DNA of 19,732 bases from Flavobacterium sp. UBA7665 (GTDB lineage: Bacteria > Bacteroidota > Bacteroidia > Flavobacteriales > Flavobacteriaceae). The stretch is from contig DLHP01000028.1 of the NCBI GenBank assembly GCA_002483285.1, positions 1 through 19,732 of the forward strand, given 5' to 3'. Both the position numbers and the translations under genes were made by a program. The notes under the pieces are model-generated. The model saw only the letters and a program-made list of their open reading frames with translations. It was not told where the DNA came from and searched no databases. How positions within the stretch are numbered: the stretch's first letter is position 1; each line of letters starts with the position of its first letter. Positions 1 through 7,107 of the stretch are shown here, one piece after another.

Positions 1-6
1 TGAGTG

Positions 7-36
7 CAAAAATACTTATATAATCAAAGTATCAAA
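7..36 (-). promoter_or_regulatory. Leftward Bacteroidota-type promoter for an off-window gene
   Basis: Read on the minus strand, TTTG (36-33) is followed after 18 bp by TATTTTTG (14-7), an exact match to TTTG-N17..21-TAnnTTTG, the Bacteroidota sigma-A consensus. Transcription would start near or beyond coordinate 1, so the gene it serves lies left of the window. This is a motif match only. Confidence 0.6.
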
Positions 37-232
37 AAAATGAAGTTTTTTTTATCCACAATCTGAGGAATCTCAGGCACTAAGGCACTCCAGAACTTTT
101 TTCAAACTTTAATAGAATTTTAAGACTATTACGTTTTCGTTTTGGTTATGTTTGTAGTGAGGGTTTCAACAAATTCCCTGAAACTTAAAGGTTAGCGTTA
201 AGCTTCTAAATATTATTAATTCAGCTTACCAT
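37..232. other. Intergenic stretch without a gene
   Basis: About 200 bases between the leftward promoter and the terminator at 233. I see no coding frame with recognisable content. The only local structures are a short CTGAG-gaat-CTCAG inverted repeat near 63-76 and a nearby repeated GGCACT. The stretch is AT-rich and probably upstream regulatory sequence of the off-window gene. Confidence 0.4.
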
Positions 233-267
233 AAAAAAGCTCCGTTCAAAACAACGGAGCTTTTTTT
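233..267. terminator. Bidirectional intrinsic terminator at the epimerase 3' end
   Basis: A perfect GCTCCGTT/AACGGAGC stem (239-246 with 253-260) has a 6-nt loop and is flanked by an A6 run on the left and a T7 run on the right, so it would work in both directions. It overlaps the TAA stop of the leftward epimerase gene (268-266), which it most likely terminates. Confidence 0.85.
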
Positions 268-1177
268 ATTGTAGTGTATCGCGAAGTGCCGATTCAGGAT
301 CGGGGAAATCAAAAGTAAAACCGGCATTGATGGCCTTTTGCGCGCTGACGTTCTTGTCGTTGAAGAGCAGTTCGTGCATTTCCCCGAGCAGCAATTTCAT
401 CACAAATCTCGGGATATTGGGCAGCCACAACGGCTTGTGGAGGATTTTTGCAATCAGTTTGGTTTGCGCAGCATTGCTTATTGGGTTAGGCGATGCGGCA
501 TTGTAAATGCCTTCCCAACCATTTTGTACGGCGAAAAAATACAACCGTGCCAAATCGTGCACGTGAATCCAGGACTGGATTTGCTTACCGTTGCCAAAAG
601 CCGCGCCGAAGCCCATCTTTATTGGTTTGGCCATCACAGGCAAAGCGCCGCCTTCTTTGGCAAACACCGTCGAGGTCCTGAGTTTGCAGATTTTAATGTT
701 GAGCAGTTTGAATTTATCGACACTTTCCTCCCATTTTTGAACGACGTGTGCGAGAAAACCCGGATCGACCGCTGTGCTGGTCTCGGTATAAACCGCAGAA
801 TGGCTGTCAGGATAAATCCCAATGGCCGAAGCCGAAACAATCTGCGTAATCTGGTTTGGATTTTCTTTAACGGCTTTAAAAAGCACGTTCGACGAAAGGA
901 TACGGCTTTCAATAATGGCTTGCTTTTGCTTGCTGGTCCATCTTTTGGCGATAGTCGCGCCAGCAAGGTGGATGATGGCGTCCACGCCGAGCAAACAGTT
1001 CTCATCGATGATACCTTGTTCGGGATTCCAATGGAACCCTACGCAATTGGGCCGGTCGAAAGCTTTCTTTTCGTCGTTAGATAAAGTGAGGTAATGGATG
1101 GAAACGTCGTTTTGAAGCAACAATTTCGTCAATTCGGTGCCAACCAATCCGGTTGCGCCTGTAATTAGTATTCTCAT
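266..1177 (-). CDS. TIGR01777 / SDR39U1-type NAD(P)-dependent epimerase-like protein
   Basis: A 303-residue atypical short-chain dehydrogenase of the TIGR01777 (SDR39U1, YfcH-like) family. The N-terminus MRILITGATGLVG carries the Rossmann nucleotide-binding motif GxTGxxG (residues 7-13). The C-terminal part, with GEMHELLF and a final AGFTFDFPDPESAL stretch, matches the DUF1731 domain that closes this family. The length agrees with the usual ~300 residues. I chose ATG at 1177: a longer frame opens with TTG at 1204, but a perfect -7 element (TAAATTTG, 1209-1202) sits on that codon, so the transcript should begin downstream of it. It is probably a soluble cytoplasmic oxidoreductase; substrate unknown. 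The DUF4442 gene lies upstream on the same strand, 71 bp away, and the stop is inside a terminator. Confidence 0.88.
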   Translation of the reverse strand: MRILITGATGLVGTELTKLLLQNDVSIHYLTLSNDEKKAFDRPNCVGFHWNPEQGIIDENCLLGVDAIIHLAGATIAKRWTSKQKQAIIESRILSSNVLFKAVKENPNQITQIVSASAIGIYPDSHSAVYTETSTAVDPGFLAHVVQKWEESVDKFKLLNIKICKLRTSTVFAKEGGALPVMAKPIKMGFGAAFGNGKQIQSWIHVHDLARLYFFAVQNGWEGIYNAASPNPISNAAQTKLIAKILHKPLWLPNIPRFVMKLLLGEMHELLFNDKNVSAQKAINAGFTFDFPDPESALRDTLQ

Positions 1178-1201
1178 GGGATTTGTGGGTTGCCGTTCTT
1201 T

Positions 1202-1231
1202 CAAATTTACGCCCCAATCACTGCAACTAAA
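1202..1231 (-). promoter_or_regulatory. Promoter of the leftward epimerase gene
   Basis: On the minus strand TAAATTTG (1209-1202) is an exact TAnnTTTG -7 element; TTTA (1231-1228) lies 18 bp upstream as an imperfect -33 box. The inferred start near 1195 leaves a leader of about 18 nt before ATG at 1177. Confidence 0.5.
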
Positions 1232-1248
1232 TGTTAATTAAGGCAGGT

Positions 1249-1710
1249 TTAACGATTGGTTTTTACTTTGATGGTCCATTCAAAATGGGTTTCTGATACG
1301 ATTTCTTGCGTTTCATTGGTGCCTATCGATCGCATCCAGATGGTCTGGCCTTCTCCGGTAACAATGGCGTTCTGGACGGCCGACGCTATAAGTTTACCAT
1401 CGTCGCAGGAAAACGTAATTCGCCCGGTCGCCTTTTTAAGGTAAGTGGCCTTATTGTTGGCCACGAGCATAGAGATGTTTTGACCGCTTTCGCGGATGTG
1501 GTACATCACGAGCGCACCGGTAGAGAGTTCGGCGGCCATAGCTTGCACAGCAAAATACATAGAACGGAACGGATTCTGGTTGATCCAACGGTGCCGTACC
1601 TGCGTGGTGCACGATTCGCTGCTAATGCTTTTTGCACGAACGCCGCACCAAAATGCAGCCGGAAGTTTAAAGAATAGAAAAAGGTTGATTTTATTTGGCG
1701 AATGCTGCAT
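1249..1710 (-). CDS. DUF4442 hotdog-fold (thioesterase-like) protein
   Basis: A 153-residue protein of the DUF4442 family, which has the hotdog fold of acyl-CoA thioesterases. Visible hallmarks are the HRWINQNPFRSMYFAVQAMA stretch (about residues 40-59), where an NPF-x-SM turn leads into the long hotdog helix, followed by ELSTGALVMYHI and a C-terminal strand rich in W, S and K. No signal peptide or membrane segment is visible, so it should be cytoplasmic. Thioesterase activity is inferred from the fold and no substrate can be named. ATG at 1710 gives the family's usual length. The next gene on the same strand starts 71 bp downstream behind its own -7 element, so the two may be transcribed separately. 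Confidence 0.8.
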   Translation of the reverse strand: MQHSPNKINLFLFFKLPAAFWCGVRAKSISSESCTTQVRHRWINQNPFRSMYFAVQAMAAELSTGALVMYHIRESGQNISMLVANNKATYLKKATGRITFSCDDGKLIASAVQNAIVTGEGQTIWMRSIGTNETQEIVSETHFEWTIKVKTNR

Positions 1711-1728
1711 GCTTGTTGGTATTTTGAC

Positions 1729-1736
1729 GAAATATA
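1729..1736 (-). promoter_or_regulatory. Weak -7-like element before the DUF4442 gene
   Basis: On the minus strand TATATTTC (1736-1729) differs from TAnnTTTG at the last base and lies about 19 nt before the ATG at 1710. No convincing -33 box is seen. Confidence 0.3.
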
Positions 1737-1768
1737 GGGATTTAAATTGAGATTAACGAGATTTGATA

Positions 1769-1790
1769 TTTGTTAATATTTTGTTAATAT
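1769..1790. repeat. Perfect 11-bp tandem duplication in a divergent intergenic region
   Basis: TTTGTTAATAT occurs twice without a gap (1769-1779, 1780-1790) between the divergent DUF4442 and DUF4870 genes. The 11-bp period is about one helical turn, so two proteins could bind the same DNA face. It could also be chance in AT-rich DNA. Confidence 0.5.
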
Positions 1791-1827
1791 TAAGTACTGT
1801 GTAAAACAAGATACTGTTTTTTAGCCA

Positions 1828-1835
1828 TATATTTG
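1828..1835 (+). promoter_or_regulatory. -7 element before the DUF4870 gene
   Basis: TATATTTG matches TAnnTTTG exactly and lies 30 bp before the ATG at 1866. No good TTTG box is found 17-21 bp upstream. Confidence 0.45.
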
Positions 1836-1865
1836 CAATAGAAATTACTATATGATTTTTATCTC

Positions 1866-2321
1866 ATGGAAACCAACAGCAAAAACAACACCGCAGCCTT
1901 TATCAACCTCAGTACGTTGACACAGTATTTTATACCGTTTGGCAATTTTATTTTCCCGATTATTATCTGGACTACCAATAAAGACAAATCGGGATTTGTA
2001 GACAGACAGGGCAAAGACACCATCAACTTTCAATTGAGCCTGTTTTTGTATTCGCTGCTGCTAGCGCTCATTGCTATCCCAACCCTACTCATTGGGCTTT
2101 TTAAGGATGCTAATTTTTCGGCGATAGTGAACCACGATGATCTGGTGTTTGACAATTTTAGCATCGGTGAACACACAGGCTTGCTTACGTTTGGCATCAT
2201 TGCCGTAGCACTTTTCGGATTCATTAAAGTGGCAGAGTTTTTCCTGATCATCCACGCTTCAATCAAAACCTCAAACGGCGACGCTTATAAATATCCGTTA
2301 ACCATACCATTTATTAAATAA
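1866..2321 (+). CDS. DUF4870 domain membrane protein
   Basis: A 151-residue integral membrane protein of the DUF4870 family. After a polar N-terminus it shows a first hydrophobic segment (about residues 20-36, FIPFGNFIFPIIIW), the family's soluble loop with TNKDKSGFVDRQGKDTINFQ (37-56), then hydrophobic segments at about 58-79 and 105-131 and the final YPLTIPFIK. The loop motif [K/D]-S-x-F-V-D-x-Q-G-K-[D/E]-x-x-N-F-Q is diagnostic. Molecular function is not established. It lies upstream of the DUF2807/PadR/PspC genes on the same strand, but a 128-bp gap leaves open whether it shares their transcript. DUF4870 proteins and PspC/GIN genes are often neighbours in Bacteroidota, as I recall. Confidence 0.85.
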   Translation: METNSKNNTAAFINLSTLTQYFIPFGNFIFPIIIWTTNKDKSGFVDRQGKDTINFQLSLFLYSLLLALIAIPTLLIGLFKDANFSAIVNHDDLVFDNFSIGEHTGLLTFGIIAVALFGFIKVAEFFLIIHASIKTSNGDAYKYPLTIPFIK

Positions 2322-2449
2322 TTCCGCCTATGGAAGTATAGACAGCAGTTTCAATCATCAACCAATCAATCTCCCGAACGGAAAAATCACCCGAGCGGAA
2401 AAAATCAAATCACTCAGAGTTTCAATCATCATCAAATCATCAATCAATC

Positions 2450-3196
2450 ATGTTAAAATTAATCACAACGCTAACCGTATTCCTATTTGGAATCTTAGCA
2501 AAAGGACAAAACACCGAAACCAGAACCATCACTGATTTCAACAAAATGGAAGTAAAAAACGCCAAAGTCATTTACACCGAAAGCAACCACAGTTCTTTGA
2601 CAATTGCGTCAGAATACAACGACACGCCCGAGACCATCCTTACAGAAGTGGTCAATGGCACCCTGAAAATCAAAGGCGTAAATGCCGGCGAAGCAACGGT
2701 AGTCTACGTTACAGGGAAAGCCTCTAATTTTAAATTGGCACAAAAAGCCGAATGTACGGCCACCAACCTAATCACCACCAACTTTGCCCTGACGCTCCAA
2801 TCGGGTTCGGCGTTCAACGGTAGCCTTTCTAACGAGATTACTACGATTGTCGCCGGAAAGAACAGCTATTTCAAAGGCTCGGTGATTACTGGCAAACTCA
2901 ATGCAAACTTCAGTTCTAACGCACGCGCCATTCTATCTGGCAAAGCCCAAACTGCGGGCATCGACGCCAAAAGCAATGTGCTGTGCCATGCCCGCAATTT
3001 TGCCTCCGATAACCTTCAGGTCTCTGCCGACGGCAGCTCTAAAGTAACGGTATACGGCGGAAAAAACATGGGTATCGCAGTGATAGAAGACGCCAAAGTC
3101 ACCTACAACGGCACGCCAAAAGAACTGCGGCTCAATGAAAACGCCACCGTGCACAAAAAAGCAAATAAAGAGCATTTGGTTACTTACAACTATTAA
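2450..3196 (+). CDS. Secreted DUF2807 (GIN-domain) protein, first copy
   Basis: A 248-residue exported protein. Residues 1-19 form a signal peptide (MLKLITTLTVFLFGILAKG) with probable cleavage near GQ. The mature part starts with ETRTITDFNKMEVKNAKVIYTE, the strand pattern that opens DUF2807 (putative auto-transporter adhesin, head GIN domain), and continues with alternating Asn/Ser/Thr and hydrophobic residues expected for a beta-solenoid (for example GSAFNGSLSNEITTIVAGK). There is no lipobox, so it is probably periplasmic or surface exposed. The role is unknown; the adhesin name reflects only the domain's original description. PadR follows after 39 bp, suggesting this is the first gene of a four-gene operon. 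The 128 bp upstream contain CAATCATCA-type simple repeats and two near-identical CGGAAAAA-containing segments, but no clear promoter. Confidence 0.82.
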   Translation: MLKLITTLTVFLFGILAKGQNTETRTITDFNKMEVKNAKVIYTESNHSSLTIASEYNDTPETILTEVVNGTLKIKGVNAGEATVVYVTGKASNFKLAQKAECTATNLITTNFALTLQSGSAFNGSLSNEITTIVAGKNSYFKGSVITGKLNANFSSNARAILSGKAQTAGIDAKSNVLCHARNFASDNLQVSADGSSKVTVYGGKNMGIAVIEDAKVTYNGTPKELRLNENATVHKKANKEHLVTYNY

Positions 3197-3235
3197 GAGT
3201 AAAAAATTGAATATGATATCCCAAATAAAGAAATT

Positions 3236-3565
3236 ATGAATATTGAAAACACAAAAGCCCAGATGCGTAAAGGTGTTCTCGAGTTCTGCATCTTATCGGT
3301 CTTAAAAGAAAAAGATGCTTATACCTCAGAGATACTGGACACTTTGAAAAACGCAAAATTGCTGGTCGTGGAAGGAACGGTTTATCCACTACTCACCAGG
3401 CTCAAAAACGACGGATTGCTCAACTACCGTTGGGAAGAATCCACCTCGGGACCACCGCGTAAATACTACGGACTCACCGAAATAGGCAAAACCTTTCTAA
3501 CCGAATTGAACGGTACCTGGACAGAATTATCCGATGCCGTCTCCTTAATAACCAACCAAAAATAA
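3236..3565 (+). CDS. PadR-family transcriptional regulator
   Basis: A 109-residue PadR regulator. The N-terminal winged helix is clear: MRKGVLEFCILSVLKEKDAY, then the recognition region TVYPLLTRLKNDGLL (about residues 48-62), then the wing YRWEESTSGPPRKYYGLTE (64-82), whose GPPRKYY signature is typical of PadR. The length fits the short class that uses one C-terminal dimerisation helix. These proteins are usually repressors of the genes beside them. It lies between a DUF2807 gene and the PspC gene (5-bp gap to the latter), so control of this envelope operon is the natural inference. The effector is not visible, and I found no classical ATGT-N8-ACAT PadR operator nearby. Confidence 0.93.
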   Translation: MNIENTKAQMRKGVLEFCILSVLKEKDAYTSEILDTLKNAKLLVVEGTVYPLLTRLKNDGLLNYRWEESTSGPPRKYYGLTEIGKTFLTELNGTWTELSDAVSLITNQK

Positions 3566-3570
3566 AAGTC

Positions 3571-5316
3571 ATGAACAAAACAGTAAATATAAATTTAGGC
3601 GGTATGTTTTTTCATATTGACGAAGACGCATACCAAAAGCTTACCCGTTATTTCGACGCGATCAAACGCTCGCTCACCAATTCTAACGGTAAAGACGAAA
3701 TCATCAAGGACATCGAGATGCGCATCGCAGAACTCGTAGCCGAAAAACACACAAGCGAAAAACAAGTCATCAGCCTTTCTGAGCTCGACGAAATCATAGC
3801 CGTAATGGGCCAACCAGAAGACTACCGCATTGAGCCCGATGGCGACGAACCAAACCCAGGAACTGCCGACTTCAATACCGCAGCCAACCCAACCGGTCGC
3901 AAAAAACTCTACCGCGACAAAGAAGGCGGCATGATCGGAGGCGTTTTGTCTGGATTGAGCTATTACTTCGGGATCGATAAAGTGTGGTTGCGCGTGTTGC
4001 TGATTATCCTCCTTTGGGTTTATGGCGTCGGTTTCTTTACCTACATCATCCTTTGGATTGTAATGCCCGAAGCGGTAACCACGACCGAAAAACTAGAAAT
4101 GATGGGCGAACCCGTCAATATCTCGAATATCGAAAAGAAAGTTCGTGAGGAATTCGATTCGCTTTCCGAAAATTTCAAAAGCGGAAAAGTAGGCGCGCAA
4201 GTCAAAAGCAACGCCGACCGCATCGGGAGTTCATTTGGCGATTTTATCCTGACCTGCCTTAAGATTTGCGCCAAATTCCTGGGTGTCATCCTGATTATGT
4301 CAAGTATGGCCGTTTTGGTAATGTTGTTCATCGGGGTATTTACATTGGGTACTTCGGCAGTGATCGATTTCCCTTGGCAGGATTTCTTCCTTGCCGGAAG
4401 CTTATCTAACTATCCGCTTTGGATGTTTGGACTGTTGATGTTTTTTGCCGCAGGTGTTCCGTTTTTCTTCTTGCTGTTGCTCGGATTCAAATTGTTGTCG
4501 CCCAACATGAAATCCATCGGAAGGATCGCTTCGTTTACTCTATTGGCTTTGTGGTTAATCTCTGTGGGAATCCTTGCATCGCTTGGCGTACAACAGGCAA
4601 CCGAATTCGCAGTTGACGGACGTGTGGTAAAAAAGGAAACCATCAACCTCAACCCTACCGATACCTTGCGCATCAAATTCAGGCACAGCGAATACTTCTC
4701 AAAAGGACTCAACGACCACCGCGACTTTATCGTCACCGAGGATTCACTTGACAACCGGGTGATTTACTCCAACGAGGTGCGCATTCGAATCATGAAAACC
4801 GACGAGAAATTCCCTTACCTTCAGATTGAGCGCGAAGCCAAAGGCAAATCATTGTCGGCGGCGAAGAAAACCGCAGAAAAAATCAAATACGGTTACGAGA
4901 TTAAAGGAAATGAGTTAATTTTAGACAATTACCTGCTCAGCGATTTCAAAAATAAATACCGCGACCAGGAAGTTGAGTTGACGCTCTACCTGCCTACCGG
5001 AACGTTTTTCAAGCCAGACAGCAGCATCCAGGATTACGATGAGTCGGATGATGAATTCTTCAACCTGCACTATTCTGGCGACTACCTTTATAAAGTAGAA
5101 GGCAACAAGGTGAAATGCCTCGATTGCCCAGCCGATGAAAACGAATGGAACGACGTAGAAGGCAGCATCGACATTGACACTGACCAGGACAGCACGTCTA
5201 CCAAAATCACGCTCAATGAAGATGGCATCCTGATCAAGAAAGACAAAACCGAGGAAGTCAAAGAAATCAAAAGCGTCAAGATCAACAACGACGGAATCAC
5301 CATTAAAACAGAATAA
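3571..5316 (+). CDS. PspC-domain membrane protein with extracytoplasmic C-terminal domain
   Basis: A 581-residue multidomain membrane protein. Residues 1-90 form a soluble domain (NINLGGMFFHIDEDAY... ending in VMGQPEDYR) seen in Bacteroidota PspC proteins. Residues 111-168 are the PspC domain, with KLYRDKEGGMIGGVLSGLSY and the hydrophobic hairpin ending in ILWIVMPEA. Further membrane segments lie at about 232-262, 283-308 and 319-341. The remaining ~240 residues are strand-rich and polar and look like an extracytoplasmic, DUF4097/GIN-like region, including a VKCLDCP pair of cysteines. PspC in Proteobacteria is part of the phage-shock membrane-stress response; by analogy this may sense envelope damage, but that is inference. 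It is tightly coupled to PadR (5 bp) and to the downstream lipoprotein gene (2 bp between stop and ATG). Confidence 0.88.
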   Translation: MNKTVNINLGGMFFHIDEDAYQKLTRYFDAIKRSLTNSNGKDEIIKDIEMRIAELVAEKHTSEKQVISLSELDEIIAVMGQPEDYRIEPDGDEPNPGTADFNTAANPTGRKKLYRDKEGGMIGGVLSGLSYYFGIDKVWLRVLLIILLWVYGVGFFTYIILWIVMPEAVTTTEKLEMMGEPVNISNIEKKVREEFDSLSENFKSGKVGAQVKSNADRIGSSFGDFILTCLKICAKFLGVILIMSSMAVLVMLFIGVFTLGTSAVIDFPWQDFFLAGSLSNYPLWMFGLLMFFAAGVPFFFLLLLGFKLLSPNMKSIGRIASFTLLALWLISVGILASLGVQQATEFAVDGRVVKKETINLNPTDTLRIKFRHSEYFSKGLNDHRDFIVTEDSLDNRVIYSNEVRIRIMKTDEKFPYLQIEREAKGKSLSAAKKTAEKIKYGYEIKGNELILDNYLLSDFKNKYRDQEVELTLYLPTGTFFKPDSSIQDYDESDDEFFNLHYSGDYLYKVEGNKVKCLDCPADENEWNDVEGSIDIDTDQDSTSTKITLNEDGILIKKDKTEEVKEIKSVKINNDGITIKTE

Positions 5317-5318
5317 CC

Positions 5319-6047
5319 ATGACCCAGCAAATTGTATCCTTAGCCAAAGCTGTCACAGCGGCAACATTCCTGCTGATTTTCTCCGCCTGCGAAACCAGGG
5401 GCATTACCGGCAGCGGAAACGTAACCACAGAAAACCGGCCCGTCACCGGTGTCTTCAAAAGCATCGAGGTGAGCAACGGATTGGATTTGGTTCTCGAACA
5501 ATCGACCGAAACCAAGATAGAAGTAGAAGCCGACGACAATTTGCAAAAGCACATCAGGACCACGATTACAAACGGTGTGCTCATCGTCAAATGCGATTTC
5601 AACAACTACAGGAATGTGACCGCCAAGCAAATCACGGTTAAGATTCCGGCGCTTGAATCCTTGCAGGCCTCGAGCGGCACTTCGGTCAAATCGACCAACG
5701 TGCTGACCAATCCTTCGATAGAAATTAATTCAAGTAGCGGTGCCGATGTCAAGCTCAAAATAGAAGCCGAGCAAGCCGTTTGCGAATCCTCTAGCGGAAG
5801 CCACATCGAGGTAAGCGGAAAAGCCATCAGCTTTCAAGCCTCGACTTCGAGCGGTAGCGGAATAGACGCACAACACCTTTTGGCCAATGACGTGAAAACA
5901 GATGCCTCTTCGGGCAGTGTCATTGAAGTACATCCGTTGGTGAGTCTTAACGCAGAAGCTTCGAGCGGCGGCGTGATCAACTACCACAACGAACCCAAAT
6001 CAATCAGCAGGCATGCGAGTTCGGGCGGCTCGATTTCGAAGCAATAG
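5319..6047 (+). CDS. DUF2807 (GIN-domain) lipoprotein, second copy
   Basis: A 242-residue predicted lipoprotein. The hydrophobic leader ends in IFSAC, so Cys24 should be lipidated. The mature protein opens with GSGNVTTENRPVTGVFKSIEVSNGLD, the classic DUF2807 start. From residue 118 the motif SSG recurs seven times (118, 139, 158, 177, 197, 215, 234), a spacing of 18-21 residues expected for coils of a beta-solenoid with Ser-Ser-Gly turns. The ATG is 2 bp after the PspC stop, so translation is probably coupled, and a terminator follows at 6073, making this the last gene of the operon. It should be anchored in the outer or inner membrane. Partner or ligand unknown. Confidence 0.88.
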   Translation: MTQQIVSLAKAVTAATFLLIFSACETRGITGSGNVTTENRPVTGVFKSIEVSNGLDLVLEQSTETKIEVEADDNLQKHIRTTITNGVLIVKCDFNNYRNVTAKQITVKIPALESLQASSGTSVKSTNVLTNPSIEINSSSGADVKLKIEAEQAVCESSSGSHIEVSGKAISFQASTSSGSGIDAQHLLANDVKTDASSGSVIEVHPLVSLNAEASSGGVINYHNEPKSISRHASSGGSISKQ

Positions 6048-6072
6048 CCAATTGAAAAATCTATTTTTAAAG

Positions 6073-6100
6073 CATCCGTCTTGAGGCGGATGTTTTTTTT
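6073..6100 (+). terminator. Intrinsic terminator of the GIN/PadR/PspC operon
   Basis: A CATCCG/CGGATG stem (6073-6078 with 6087-6092) and 8-nt loop, followed directly by T8 (6093-6100), 25 bp after the lipoprotein stop. Confidence 0.8.
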
Positions 6101-6102
6101 GC

Positions 6103-6130
6103 TTGCTGTTGTTCTTTTTTACTATTTTTA
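6103..6130 (+). promoter_or_regulatory. Possible promoter of the transglutaminase-like gene
   Basis: TTG (6103-6105), 17 bp, then TATTTTTA (6123-6130), one base off TAnnTTTG. It lies just after the terminator and about 40 bp before the ATG at 6171. Weak on sequence alone. Confidence 0.35.
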
Positions 6131-6170
6131 GAAACCGATTGGCCAAAATACCCGGCGCTTAAGGTAACCC

Positions 6171-7007
6171 ATGCAGCTAAGAAATAAATTCATCAAGATC
6201 TTCACCCGGCATCCGTTGTTGTATTACTTTCGGTATTTGCTGCTTTCCAAAAACGGCAAGGCCGATAACATGGAGTCTGTGGGTTGTTTCAATGACATCA
6301 ATACCATCGATACGATTCCTGAATTGTACTTTGAGATCAACCGTCGCATGAACCTTGACCCCGAAATGGAAACCCTTGAAAAGGCGCTAGAAATGGGCCG
6401 GTATCTCAGGGCCAACGTCAAAGGCGGCCGTGGCCTCGGGCTTTCTTCGGGTCAGACGCTAGAAAAAATGCTCAACGGACAAGGCGGTGTTTGCTCTGAT
6501 TTCTCACAGATTTTCTGCATTTTTTGTTTCATCAACGGCATCAAAGTCAGGGAATGGGGTTGTGTAGACAGTCTTTACAAAGGAAGTTTTGGCCATTCGT
6601 TCAACGAAATATATTCGACAGAGCGGCAAAAATGGATTGCCATCGACATCCACAAAAGCATCGTTTTTTTAGATGCCAGCCAGCAACATCTTTCGGCTGT
6701 CGAGTTGTTTCGGGTATTGCGCGCGAGCAAACCTGTTTCGTTTGCATTCTTTTCAGATTATGTACCTCCAAAACAAGAGCGACTTGCGTGGGTCTACTCC
6801 AAAGATACCATACCCTTTTTAATCGACAATTACAGCAGCGCCGTGAACGACCATTTTTGTAACCGTTTTAAAAAATTCCCGCCGTTAGTGATCAACGGGC
6901 TCATGATCCTATCGCGTAAAAACTACAAATTCGTTTTTGTGCTCGACAATTACCGTGTGAAATTGTTGCCCAAACGACTGCAACGCATATCCTTCATCGG
7001 CGGATGA
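6171..7007 (+). CDS. Transglutaminase-like cysteine protease-fold protein
   Basis: A 278-residue protein with a transglutaminase-like core. The catalytic triad is readable in order: Cys108 in GQGGVCSDFSQ, His142 in SFGHSFNEIY and Asp159 in KWIAIDIHKS. No clear signal peptide is seen; the short hydrophobic patch near residues 14-25 (PLLYYFRYLLL) is weak, so location is uncertain. Bacterial members of this fold are mostly peptidases or amidases, not true cross-linkers; no substrate can be assigned. It stands between the terminator of the GIN/PspC operon and the ABC operon, 100 bp before the latter, and may be transcribed alone. The ATG at 6171 is the first in frame; no ribosome-binding site decides the start. 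Confidence 0.78.
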   Translation: MQLRNKFIKIFTRHPLLYYFRYLLLSKNGKADNMESVGCFNDINTIDTIPELYFEINRRMNLDPEMETLEKALEMGRYLRANVKGGRGLGLSSGQTLEKMLNGQGGVCSDFSQIFCIFCFINGIKVREWGCVDSLYKGSFGHSFNEIYSTERQKWIAIDIHKSIVFLDASQQHLSAVELFRVLRASKPVSFAFFSDYVPPKQERLAWVYSKDTIPFLIDNYSSAVNDHFCNRFKKFPPLVINGLMILSRKNYKFVFVLDNYRVKLLPKRLQRISFIGG

Positions 7008-7037
7008 TATTTTCTGGCGCTTAAAAAAAAAAACTAT

Positions 7038-7060
7038 TTTGTTACACCAAACGTAACAAA
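7038..7060. promoter_or_regulatory. Perfect 8-7-8 dyad, operator candidate before the ABC operon
   Basis: TTTGTTAC (7038-7045), a 7-nt spacer, then its exact reverse complement GTAACAAA (7053-7060). It lies 47 bp before the ATPase ATG, and its left arm overlaps TATTTTG (7035-7041), a near match to the -7 element. No T-tract follows and the AT-rich stem is weak, so a protein-binding site fits better than a terminator. Confidence 0.55.
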
Positions 7061-7107
7061 CCAACCCCGATGGAGACCAACCACCATCATCAAAAATCAA
7101 ACAAACA

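Noticed and set aside
338..1084. 248-codon plus-strand frame antisense to the epimerase gene
   Set aside because: A shadow of the real gene, which has a Rossmann motif and a family-typical C-terminus on the minus strand.
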